Part shown: in pieces, positions 3,738 to 10,843 of the stretch | Position numbering within the stretch: the first letter of the stretch is position 1 | Layout: each line of letters opens with the position of its first letter | Assembly (NCBI GenBank): GCA_964410125.1 | Contig: CAYPGQ010000092.1 | Coordinates: 1 to 16,576, forward strand | From: G020348385 sp964410125 | Lineage (GTDB): Bacteria > Acidobacteriota > Aminicenantia > Aminicenantales > Aminicenantaceae | Direction: 5' to 3' | DNA: 16,576 nt | Translations under genes and position numbers: made by a program | The notes under the pieces: generated by a model | The model's database searches: none | The model's input: the letters and a program-made list of their open reading frames with translations, nothing else | What the model was told of the DNA's origin: nothing

Positions 3738-5661
3738 AAGGAAACTCTGTTTCAGAATGCTTTTCTTCTCTATATTTCTTTTCCTAACTTTTTTTATCAG
3801 TTTTTCTCAAGATCGACAAATCCGCGTTGTTACCATCAAGGTTGTGGCGGACGAGGAATTCAGGAAGACTGGAGACTGGCGGTTGGAGATCAAACGGCAT
3901 GTTGCGAACGCCTCACGCATTTTTGAACAAAGCTTTGGTATCCAATTTGAGATAGGGATTGTTGAGTCCTGGAGTTCGGATAATTCCGAAAACTCTATAA
4001 TCGGTCTTTTGAACAACTTAAGAAAAAGAATAGCACTGGATGAGTATGATGCTGTTCTGGGATTCACCGACCAGCCCCGCATGGAATACGGACTGGGAGG
4101 TGTGGCCTCCTATCTGAAAGGGTATGTCTTGGTAAGGAGAATGAAATCTCCCGTGATCATGGACAGGATGATCATTCACGAGCTGGGACATCTGTTCGGT
4201 GCGCTTGACCTAGATCAATCCGGTTCGATCATGAGCCGCCAAAACCCAGGCCCTGAATTTGATGCATTTTCCCGAGAAATCATTCGGCTAAACAAAAACA
4301 GGAATTTTAATACTTATCAATTCCCTTTGTCTGATGAAAAATTGGATGAGGCTATCAGCATCTATAATTCGAGAAAAGAACAAAATCGAGGGGAAGTGGA
4401 AATTCACATACTGTTGGCCTCGATTTATCTGGAAAAAAAAGATTATGACGCCATGATGGCGGAGTGCCTTCAGGCCTTGAAGATAAATCCAAACCTACCT
4501 GACGCTTATCATCATTTGGGGATCGCATACAGAAGGAAAGGGCAATTGGATAAAGCCATCGAACAATACGAGAAAATGCTCCAGCTTCAGCCCGATCTTC
4601 CTGAGGTCCACTACAACCTCGGGATTGCCTACATGAAAAAGGAGGAATACGACGAGGCCATACGGGAGTATCAAAGAGCGATCGAACTCAATTCCTTTTA
4701 TGCCAAAGCGTATTCTAATCTTGGTTACGTCTACCTCCAGCAGGGATTGGCTGATCAGGCGATAGCCGAATGTGAAAAGGCGCTGGAATTATATCCTCGT
4801 TTGGCAGAGGCTTTTTCGACCAAGGGATCGGCGCTCATTTTTAAGGGGCAATATAACGAGGCCGAAGCTTACTCCAGGACAGCGCTGGCTATCGACCCCG
4901 AGCTGCCCGGTGCATATAACAATCTGGGGACCATTTACATGAATAAAAACATGGTAGACCAAGCGGTTGATGCGTTTGAAAAATCACTCCAATTGAATCC
5001 TGAGTACACCCATGCCCATTATAATTTGGGGCGGGTCTATTTATTGCAAGGACACGTGGATGAGGCGATTGCTAAATTTAAGGAGGCGATTCGGCTCCGG
5101 CCCCATTATTTAATGGCGCATTCCAATCTCGCCTCCGCCTACCTGAAAAAAGGCATGCTGGCAGAAGCTATAGAGGAGTGCGAGGAGGTGTTGGCCATTG
5201 ATCAGGAGTATGCCGTTGCGCATGCCAACTTGGGCTACGCCCATTTAATAAAAGGGAGGATGGATCAAGCCAAAAAAGAGGCAAAAAGAGCGATCTTTTT
5301 GGACCCGGAACTGCCTCAGCCTCACAATATTCTGGGTTTGTTGCTGGAGAAGGAAGAAAGGTTCGATGAGGCTTTGGCAGAATACCAGGCGGCGATCTCA
5401 CTGGAACCCAACCACTTGGAAGCCCATCTGAACATCGGAAACCTGTATATGAAAAAGGAGGTGTTTCCCAAGGCGCTCGTCCATTACAAAAAGGTGGTAG
5501 ATATAAATCCCAACCACGCCCAGGCCCATAACAATCTGGCTGTGATCTACTACCGCCAGGAGAATTACCAGAAGGCCTGGGAACATGTCCAGAAGGCTGA
5601 AGCCGCCGGCCTAAAAGTTCACCCGGACTTTAAGCAAGAATTGAAAAAGAAGATTAAATAG
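3727..5661 (+). CDS. Secreted metzincin-like metalloprotease fused to about 12 TPR repeats
   Basis: The protein has about 644 residues from ATG 3727. Residues about 4-27 form a signal peptide (KRKLCFR, then MLFFSIFLFLTFFIS). A protease-like domain follows with HELGHLFGALD: H151, E152, H155 and D161 in the HExxHxxGxxH/D zinc site, and M169 in SGSIMS as a possible Met-turn. From about residue 223 to 635 there are about 12 consecutive TPRs, with the repeated pattern AYxNLGxxYxxxGxxDxAIxxYxxAxxLxP. The architecture suggests a periplasmic or surface protein whose TPR solenoid binds a partner or substrate. The start is uncertain: 3670 lies inside relE; 3727 overlaps relE by 11 bp; 3757 (M of MLFFSIF) is also possible, and none has a good SD. 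Downstream lies the HK1 promoter, so this is probably the last gene of its transcript. Confidence 0.75.
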   Translation: MLTKRKLCFRMLFFSIFLFLTFFISFSQDRQIRVVTIKVVADEEFRKTGDWRLEIKRHVANASRIFEQSFGIQFEIGIVESWSSDNSENSIIGLLNNLRKRIALDEYDAVLGFTDQPRMEYGLGGVASYLKGYVLVRRMKSPVIMDRMIIHELGHLFGALDLDQSGSIMSRQNPGPEFDAFSREIIRLNKNRNFNTYQFPLSDEKLDEAISIYNSRKEQNRGEVEIHILLASIYLEKKDYDAMMAECLQALKINPNLPDAYHHLGIAYRRKGQLDKAIEQYEKMLQLQPDLPEVHYNLGIAYMKKEEYDEAIREYQRAIELNSFYAKAYSNLGYVYLQQGLADQAIAECEKALELYPRLAEAFSTKGSALIFKGQYNEAEAYSRTALAIDPELPGAYNNLGTIYMNKNMVDQAVDAFEKSLQLNPEYTHAHYNLGRVYLLQGHVDEAIAKFKEAIRLRPHYLMAHSNLASAYLKKGMLAEAIEECEEVLAIDQEYAVAHANLGYAHLIKGRMDQAKKEAKRAIFLDPELPQPHNILGLLLEKEERFDEALAEYQAAISLEPNHLEAHLNIGNLYMKKEVFPKALVHYKKVVDINPNHAQAHNNLAVIYYRQENYQKAWEHVQKAEAAGLKVHPDFKQELKKKIK

Positions 5662-5669
5662 GGGAAATA

Positions 5670-5690
5670 GGGGACTGTTCTCTTTTTTTT
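5670..5690. repeat. 12-mer repeat copy 1 plus T8
   Basis: GGGGACTGTTCT (5670-5681) is followed by a run of eight T (5683-5690). An inverted copy with one mismatch, AGAACCGTCCCC plus T8, lies at 14240-14259. Both follow directly after a stop codon and both precede a histidine-kinase promoter. It could act as a weak terminator or belong to a dispersed repeat family; the stem it can form (GGGGA with TTCTC, two G:U pairs) is weak. Confidence 0.4.
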
Positions 5691-5694
5691 AAAT

Positions 5695-5736
5695 TTTACA
5701 TTTTTTTGACATTTTATAGTTGGGATTCTATATAAT
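5695..5736 (+). promoter_or_regulatory. HK1 promoter with PhoB/PhoP-like direct repeats
   Basis: TTTACA (5695-5700) and TTGACA (5706-5711) are in phase at 11 bp. A perfect TATAAT lies at 5731-5736, 19 bp after the second box; an overlapping TATATA (5729-5734) gives 17-bp spacing. OmpR-family regulators such as PhoP of Bacillus bind TTNACA boxes with 11-bp period over the -35, so RR1 autoregulation is plausible. The expected transcript start is about 5743. Confidence 0.5.
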
Positions 5737-5776
5737 TTAAGCAAAGATTGGGCATATTCAATTGCCCACAGCTGTT

Positions 5777-7906
5777 ATGAAAATATTCACGCAAGGGATA
5801 TTTGCTCGAAGGAAAATTGTTCTTCTTTTTCTTCTAGCCATTTTGCTGCCCTCATTGGTTGTCGGCTATTTGAGTTTTAAGACATTTTCTGAAAAACAAA
5901 AAGCCGTCCAAAATCTCCTGGAGTCGAACCTCTGGATTTCTGGAGAAGCCGCCCTTAAAGCCATCGAGGATGAACTCCTCCATTTTGAAGAATTGACACT
6001 GAAAAAAGAGAATTTCGTGAAATGGATTCAGCCCGGGGCTCTCAAAAAGAACTTGTCTGAGGCTTCTGCAGCATTCGAAAACATGAAATGTAAACCCTTT
6101 TTACTGGACGAAAATTTTAAAGTAGGCCTTCCTCAAACTGCACACATAGATACTTCCAATGTGGAATGGGAAAGAGATTTAACCGATAGTCAATTCTCTC
6201 AAACTATTCAAACAGCCGAAACGCTTGAATTTGCTCAAAGGAATTATTCCCGTGCCCTGGAGGGATACAGCCGGTGTTTGTCGGTTGCCACTTCAGAAAA
6301 TCAAAAAGCTATCGCTCTAGAAGCAATGGGACGGTGCTTTTTGGCTTTAAAAAATTACGATGAAGCTTATAAAATTTACACTGAACTCTCGGTGGAATAC
6401 GGCCGGCTCTTGAATAAAGCCGGACATCCTTATGGAATAACGGCAAATTTGCAATTGTTCGAGATCGGGAAGTATCTAAATAACAAAGAAACAGATCTAG
6501 GGACATTGCTCCGATTGTTTGAAAACCTGCAAAATGGCGAATATCTCATCACTCTTTCTGTCTATGAATTTTTTGAAAACGAGATCCAGGCAATCCTCGA
6601 TGCGGAATTAAAGAAAGGCGAATTCCAGGAAATGCTTGAATCTTATAAAAACCTTAGGTCCAAGGATTCTCCGTATTTAGAGACTTTGCTGTTTGCAGAT
6701 TTTCTGAAGAGAGAAGCCATCCCAAAAATGACCGAGAGACAGTCGCTGAACCGTTTCGAAGAAGATACCCAAATAGGACGTTTTCTCACAGCTGATAACG
6801 AGAATTATTGTCTCGTTTCATACAGTGCTTTTCCAGAATTTCAGGACAAAAGGACTTTTTATGGCGGGTTTTGCTGGGATCTCGACTCGTTAAAAAACGA
6901 AGTATTCCCAGAGTTGTTAAAAGATCTGGAAAAAAACTCAAAACTTCATCTTCGGATAATCGATGATAAAAGTTTGAATGTTTTGACAGGAACAGAAGAG
7001 TTGACCTCTGAGGAAACGCGCTCCCTTTCTTTCCGTCAATTTCCGTTTCCCTGGAAACTTGTGGTCACCCAGCCAGCTTTGGATGATGTGGTGCGTGCCA
7101 CACGCCGGGATAATGTGTTCTATGGCGTTCTCTTGGGTTTTGTTGTGGTTTTAATGCTTTTTGGCGCCATTCTCATTGCCCGGGACATTTCCCGCGAAGC
7201 AGAAACAACACGCCTCAAAACAGAATTTGTGCACCATGTCTCTCATGAATTGAAAACCCCACTCACCTTGATTCGATTATATGGAGAGACTCTCCAGCGA
7301 AAAAAAGACCTTTCCAAGCCCGAGCAAACAGAAGCCTATGAAATCATTACCAAAGAGAGCGAGCGCCTTTCTCATCTTATCAATAATGTGCTGGATTTCT
7401 CACGGATAGAAATGGGGAAAAAGGAGTTCGATTTTAAAAGAGGCAACCTCGCCGTAGTGATACGGGATACGCTAGAATCCTATCGGTACCACCTGGAAAA
7501 GAAGGGATTTTTAATCAAGGAAGAAATAGCCCATGATCTTCCCAAAATAATGTTCGATGCAGAGGGAATAGCCAGTGTTTTGATAAACCTTCTGAGCAAT
7601 GCCATCAAGTTTTCTCCAACAACCAAAGAGGTATCCATTAGATTATTCAAAAAGAATAATCATGCTGTCCTCCAGGTTGAAGACAAAGGAATCGGCATCT
7701 CATCCAAAGAAATTTCAAGAGTTTTTGAAAAATTCTACCGATCGAAAGATGTGAAAGCGGCGGATGCAAAAGGGAGTGGACTGGGTTTGACACTGGTCAA
7801 ACACATCACCGAAGCTCACGGAGGTCGGATCGAGGTCCACAGCGAGCCGGGCCGAGGGAGTATTTTTTCCATTCTTCTTCCCATAACAAGCTCCAGCAAA
7901 GGATAA
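5777..7906 (+). CDS. Sensor histidine kinase HK1 with TPR-like extracytoplasmic domain, no HAMP
   Basis: The protein has 709 residues from ATG 5777 (TTG 5762 is an alternative; neither has a clear SD). TM1 is at about 14-32 (IVLLFLLAILLPSLVVGYL) and TM2 at about 448-468. The roughly 410-residue loop between them contains TPR-like helices at about 146-215 (AETLEFAQRNYSRALEGYS, then ALEAMGRCFLALKNYDEAYK). After TM2 the chain runs almost directly into the DHp helix, with H490 in HVSHELKTPLT; there is no room for a HAMP domain. The ATPase part shows the N box (NLLSN, 604-608), the G1 box (DKGIGIS, from 636) and the G2 box (GSGLGL, from 666). It is a complete class I kinase likely to phosphorylate D53 of RR1, whose gene starts 4 bp later. 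HK2 at 14357 has the same architecture. The ligand is unknown. Confidence 0.88.
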   Translation: MKIFTQGIFARRKIVLLFLLAILLPSLVVGYLSFKTFSEKQKAVQNLLESNLWISGEAALKAIEDELLHFEELTLKKENFVKWIQPGALKKNLSEASAAFENMKCKPFLLDENFKVGLPQTAHIDTSNVEWERDLTDSQFSQTIQTAETLEFAQRNYSRALEGYSRCLSVATSENQKAIALEAMGRCFLALKNYDEAYKIYTELSVEYGRLLNKAGHPYGITANLQLFEIGKYLNNKETDLGTLLRLFENLQNGEYLITLSVYEFFENEIQAILDAELKKGEFQEMLESYKNLRSKDSPYLETLLFADFLKREAIPKMTERQSLNRFEEDTQIGRFLTADNENYCLVSYSAFPEFQDKRTFYGGFCWDLDSLKNEVFPELLKDLEKNSKLHLRIIDDKSLNVLTGTEELTSEETRSLSFRQFPFPWKLVVTQPALDDVVRATRRDNVFYGVLLGFVVVLMLFGAILIARDISREAETTRLKTEFVHHVSHELKTPLTLIRLYGETLQRKKDLSKPEQTEAYEIITKESERLSHLINNVLDFSRIEMGKKEFDFKRGNLAVVIRDTLESYRYHLEKKGFLIKEEIAHDLPKIMFDAEGIASVLINLLSNAIKFSPTTKEVSIRLFKKNNHAVLQVEDKGIGISSKEISRVFEKFYRSKDVKAADAKGSGLGLTLVKHITEAHGGRIEVHSEPGRGSIFSILLPITSSSKG

Positions 7907-7910
7907 AAAA

Positions 7911-8597
7911 ATGAAAGAAAAAATATTGATCATCGAGGACGAAGAAGATCTCATCAAGGGACTGAAACTCAATCTGGATGATGAAGGTTACGAAGTGAGC
8001 TGGGCGTTTGACGGAGAGGAAGGGCTGAGGAAAGCCCTGGAAGAGTCCCCCGATCTCATTATATTGGACATCATGCTTCCCAAAATGAATGGCCTGGATG
8101 TGTGCAGAGAACTCCGGCAGAAGAATGTCGGGGTCCCTGTTGTCATGCTGACTGCCAAAGGAGAGGAAATCGACAAAGTTGTCGGTTTGGAGATCGGAGC
8201 CGATGATTACCTGACCAAGCCTTTCAGTGTCCGGGAGCTTCTGGCCCGGATCAAAGCACACCTGCGGCGCGAAAAAAGAGAAGGGGCTAAAGTCCCGAAT
8301 ATTTATGCTTTTGGAGATGTGGAAATTGATTTTGCCCACTTTAAAATCAGGAGAAAGGGAAAGGAACGAGATATCACATCCCTTGAATGCGAGATACTGA
8401 AGTATTTCATCGGTCACAGTGGGGAGGTGGTGACAAGAGATGTTTTGCTGGATAAAATCTGGGGTTATGAGAAGTTTCCCACCACACGGACTATCGACAA
8501 TCACATCCTGAAACTAAGGAAAAAGATCGAAGAAGATCTCTCTCATCCCAAGTATATTCTTTCGGTTTATGGCGAGGGATACCGGTTTATGGGATGA
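7911..8597 (+). CDS. OmpR/PhoB-family response regulator RR1
   Basis: This 228-residue protein has a receiver domain with the acidic pocket E9/D10, phospho-acceptor D53 (LIILDIMLP), T81 (VVMLTAKG) and K103 (YLTKPFS). A C-terminal winged helix follows from about residue 130, with DITSLECEILKYF, VVTRDVLLDKIWG, TRTIDNHILKLRKKIE and YGEGYRF, the usual OmpR/PhoB DNA-binding signature. The SD is GGA in the last codons of HK1 (AAAGGATAA), and the gap to the HK1 stop is 4 bp, so the two are one operon. It probably binds the TTNACA-type repeats before HK1 and the first TolB-like gene; this is inference from family and site pattern. Confidence 0.93.
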   Translation: MKEKILIIEDEEDLIKGLKLNLDDEGYEVSWAFDGEEGLRKALEESPDLIILDIMLPKMNGLDVCRELRQKNVGVPVVMLTAKGEEIDKVVGLEIGADDYLTKPFSVRELLARIKAHLRREKREGAKVPNIYAFGDVEIDFAHFKIRRKGKERDITSLECEILKYFIGHSGEVVTRDVLLDKIWGYEKFPTTRTIDNHILKLRKKIEEDLSHPKYILSVYGEGYRFMG

Positions 8598-8606
8598 TGA
8601 CATTCT

Positions 8607-8659
8607 TTTACATTTGTTTACGTTTGTTTGACAACACACGAAGTCAAAAATGCTACATT
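8607..8659 (+). promoter_or_regulatory. Promoter of the TolB-like pair with three direct boxes
   Basis: TTTACA (8607-8612), TTTACG (8617-8622) and TTGACA (8628-8633) are spaced 10 and 11 bp. TGC-TACATT (8651-8659) is an extended -10-like element 20 bp after the last box. Long box-to--10 spacing with a TGN extension suits an activator-dependent promoter. An inverted pair TTTGAC/GTCAAA (8627-8632, 8643-8648) overlaps it. Confidence 0.4.
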
Positions 8660-8662
8660 GTT

Positions 8663-8681
8663 GGCAAATGAAAAATTTGCC
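8663..8681 (+). promoter_or_regulatory. Leader hairpin just before the SD of TolB-like gene 1
   Basis: GGCAAAT (8663-8669) and ATTTGCC (8675-8681) pair perfectly around the loop GAAAA. The hairpin ends 4 nt before the AGGAGG Shine-Dalgarno at 8685-8690. It may stabilise the 5' end or tune initiation; it is not followed by a T-run, so it is not a terminator. Confidence 0.45.
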
Positions 8682-8697
8682 GGCAGGAGGTAGCATC

Positions 8698-10839
8698 ATG
8701 AATTCAAGAAAAATATTGGTTTTGGTTGCCATGTTTGCATTTGTATTTGTGGCCTTTGGTTTACAGAATCCCTCGGACCATAAAGTGTTGTTCGAAAAAG
8801 CTAAATTCACCATGGAAACCAAAGGAGATCTTAAGGGTGCCATAGACCTTTTCAAAGAGATCATTAAAAAATATCCCAAAGAACGGAAGCATGCAGCAAA
8901 ATCTCAGTATTATATTGGCCTTTGCTTTGAAAAACTGGGTCAAACTCAATCCGAGCAGGCTCAAGAAGCTTTCCAGAAAGTTGTAGAAAATTATCCTGAA
9001 CAAAAAGAAACAGTTTATATGGCTAGAGAAAAACTCATTACACTCAGAAGAATCCATGCGTTTGTGGAACAAGCTGATGCGGAGTTCAAAATTCGCCGAA
9101 TCTGGACTGATGCTGAATTTGATGTATATATCGGGGGAGGAGCGATTTCTCCTGACGGTCGGTATCATGCATTCATTGACTGGAATATTTCTGATGATCT
9201 TGCCATTTTAGAGGTTGCAACCGGCAAGATTTTAAGACCGACAAAAAGAGAATCCAGGGATCCCTCAAGGGGTTATGCTATGTCCCCCATCTGGTCGCCA
9301 GATGGGAAGAACGTTGTTTATGTTTGGGATGGAGGAGTCCGTCGCCTCGCTTTGCGTGTTGTTGGAATTGACGGATCAGATTCCCACTCAATATATAAAA
9401 CTGAGGATTTCTGGGTTGAGCCTTTTGATTGGTCGTCTGATGGGAAATACATTCTGGCAACATTATCAAAAAATCGGGAAAGAACTCCTTTACAGATTAT
9501 TCTGATCTCTTTGATAGATAAATCTGTGCGTATCCTTAAAAATCTGGATTGGAATATACTCGGGAAACCATTGGGGACTATGGGATTTTCCCCAGATGGA
9601 AGCTATATTATCTATCCCAGGCCTTCAAAAAAAGACTCTTTAACCTGCGATCTTTTCCTAATTTCAGTTGAAAATGGTCATGAAAAAGCGTTGGTTGAAC
9701 ATCCGTCCGAGGATTTTTTTCTCGGATGGTCTCCCGATGGAAAATGGGTTCTATTTGCCAGTGATCGCACTGGAACGGTTGATGCTTGGATTCTTCCTGT
9801 TAAAGAAGGAAATCCACTGGGATTTCCCGAAATGATCAAGAAGGGGATAGGCAATATTGATCCCTTGGGATTCACCAAACAAGGTGACTTCTACTATAGT
9901 TCTTCAAAGCAGATGGAGGATGTCTATTTCTTCACAATGGATTCTGAAACAGGTGAAGTCACATCTCAACCGAGGAAGGCGGCTTTACCTGGCGAGGGAC
10001 GCAATTCATATCCCGTCTATTCTCCTGATGGGAGATATTTGGCTTACAGAAGAGATTCTATGCGCATGGGAGGTGCCAACTCGCTTTGCATTTTCTCTCT
10101 TGAAACAGGAAAAGAACGTGAATTTCCTCTCGAGATTAGAGTAGTGCTTCCTCCAAAATGGTCTCATGATGGACGAAACATTTTCCTCAATGCCTATGCG
10201 AATAACCTATTGAGAATATATAAATTTGATGTTCAAACTGAAATGCTTACTCCCATTTTGGTGAGTAACGAACGAGATGAAAAACACGCAAGATTTATCG
10301 CATGTTCTCGTGATGGCAAATCTTTTCTCTACATGCATAAGGATTTGGAAAAACATCTCTGTCGAATATTCGTTCGAAGTTTCGATGATGGAACGGAGAA
10401 AGAACTCTATCGTTTTACCCATCGTCTTGGGATGACAGGATCCCTTTCCCCCGACGGCCAGTGGTTGGCTTTTGTGACTCGTGAGAAAAAGAGGGCCCTG
10501 ACGATCATCCCTACAAAAGGAGGAGAGCCCAAAGTGCTGTTAAGATTTGAACATGTTGGAGGTCACCCCACTGCCCTTACTTGGAGTGCAGATGGGAAAT
10601 TTATCTTGTTTTCTCTCTCTCTCAAAAAACAAGGATTACAAAAGAGCCTATGGCGTATCCCGGTAGCAGGAGGAGAACCTCAAAATCTCGGATTGCGAAT
10701 GGCTTTTTATGACAATTTAAGTGCTCATCCAGACGGAAGACGGGTAGCTTTTTCTTCGTACGGTGCTTCTTGGAAAAATCCAGAAATTTGGGTGATGGAG
10801 AACTTTCTGCCGGAAGAAAAAATCGCCGGCAGGAGGTAG
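8698..10839 (+). CDS. TolB-like beta-propeller protein 1 with TPR-like N-terminus, secreted
   Basis: The protein has 713 residues. The ATG at 8698 is chosen for its AGGAGG SD and for the signal peptide MNSRKILVLVAMFAFVFVAF. Residues about 27-120 form a YbgF/TPR-like helical region (AKFTMETKGDLKGAIDLFKE, then SQYYIGLCFEKLGQ). The rest is a run of about 11 WD40-like PD40/TolB blades marked by SPDGRY, WSPDGKNVVY, WSPDGKWVLFASD, YSPDGRYLAY, LSPDGQWLAF and similar. It is probably periplasmic, with a protein-binding role. It ends NFLPEEKIAGRR. The last residues IAGRR and the stop are encoded by sequence identical to the gene-2 leader. The next gene starts 4 bp after the stop and is a 5'-to-3' paralog, so this is a tandem duplication. 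Confidence 0.85.
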   Translation: MNSRKILVLVAMFAFVFVAFGLQNPSDHKVLFEKAKFTMETKGDLKGAIDLFKEIIKKYPKERKHAAKSQYYIGLCFEKLGQTQSEQAQEAFQKVVENYPEQKETVYMAREKLITLRRIHAFVEQADAEFKIRRIWTDAEFDVYIGGGAISPDGRYHAFIDWNISDDLAILEVATGKILRPTKRESRDPSRGYAMSPIWSPDGKNVVYVWDGGVRRLALRVVGIDGSDSHSIYKTEDFWVEPFDWSSDGKYILATLSKNRERTPLQIILISLIDKSVRILKNLDWNILGKPLGTMGFSPDGSYIIYPRPSKKDSLTCDLFLISVENGHEKALVEHPSEDFFLGWSPDGKWVLFASDRTGTVDAWILPVKEGNPLGFPEMIKKGIGNIDPLGFTKQGDFYYSSSKQMEDVYFFTMDSETGEVTSQPRKAALPGEGRNSYPVYSPDGRYLAYRRDSMRMGGANSLCIFSLETGKEREFPLEIRVVLPPKWSHDGRNIFLNAYANNLLRIYKFDVQTEMLTPILVSNERDEKHARFIACSRDGKSFLYMHKDLEKHLCRIFVRSFDDGTEKELYRFTHRLGMTGSLSPDGQWLAFVTREKKRALTIIPTKGGEPKVLLRFEHVGGHPTALTWSADGKFILFSLSLKKQGLQKSLWRIPVAGGEPQNLGLRMAFYDNLSAHPDGRRVAFSSYGASWKNPEIWVMENFLPEEKIAGRR
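10807..10832 (+). promoter_or_regulatory. Hairpin overlapping the SD of TolB-like gene 2
   Basis: CTGCCGG (10807-10813) and CCGGCAG (10826-10832) form a perfect 7-bp stem with a 12-nt loop. The 3' arm covers the first two bases of the AGGAGG SD (10831-10836). Ribosomes finishing gene 1 at 10839 would melt this hairpin, a layout typical of translational coupling. Confidence 0.45.
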
Positions 10840-10843
10840 CATC

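Noticed and set aside
7806..8504. 232-residue ORF on the minus strand
   Set aside because: It lies antisense to the end of HK1 and the response regulator RR1, both with clear domain motifs; its translation has no recognisable domain and no SD.
8761..9168. 135-residue minus-strand ORF, and similar ones opposite the second TolB-like gene (10907-11140, 12197-12643)
   Set aside because: They mirror conserved coding sequence of the TolB-like genes; no domain or start signals.
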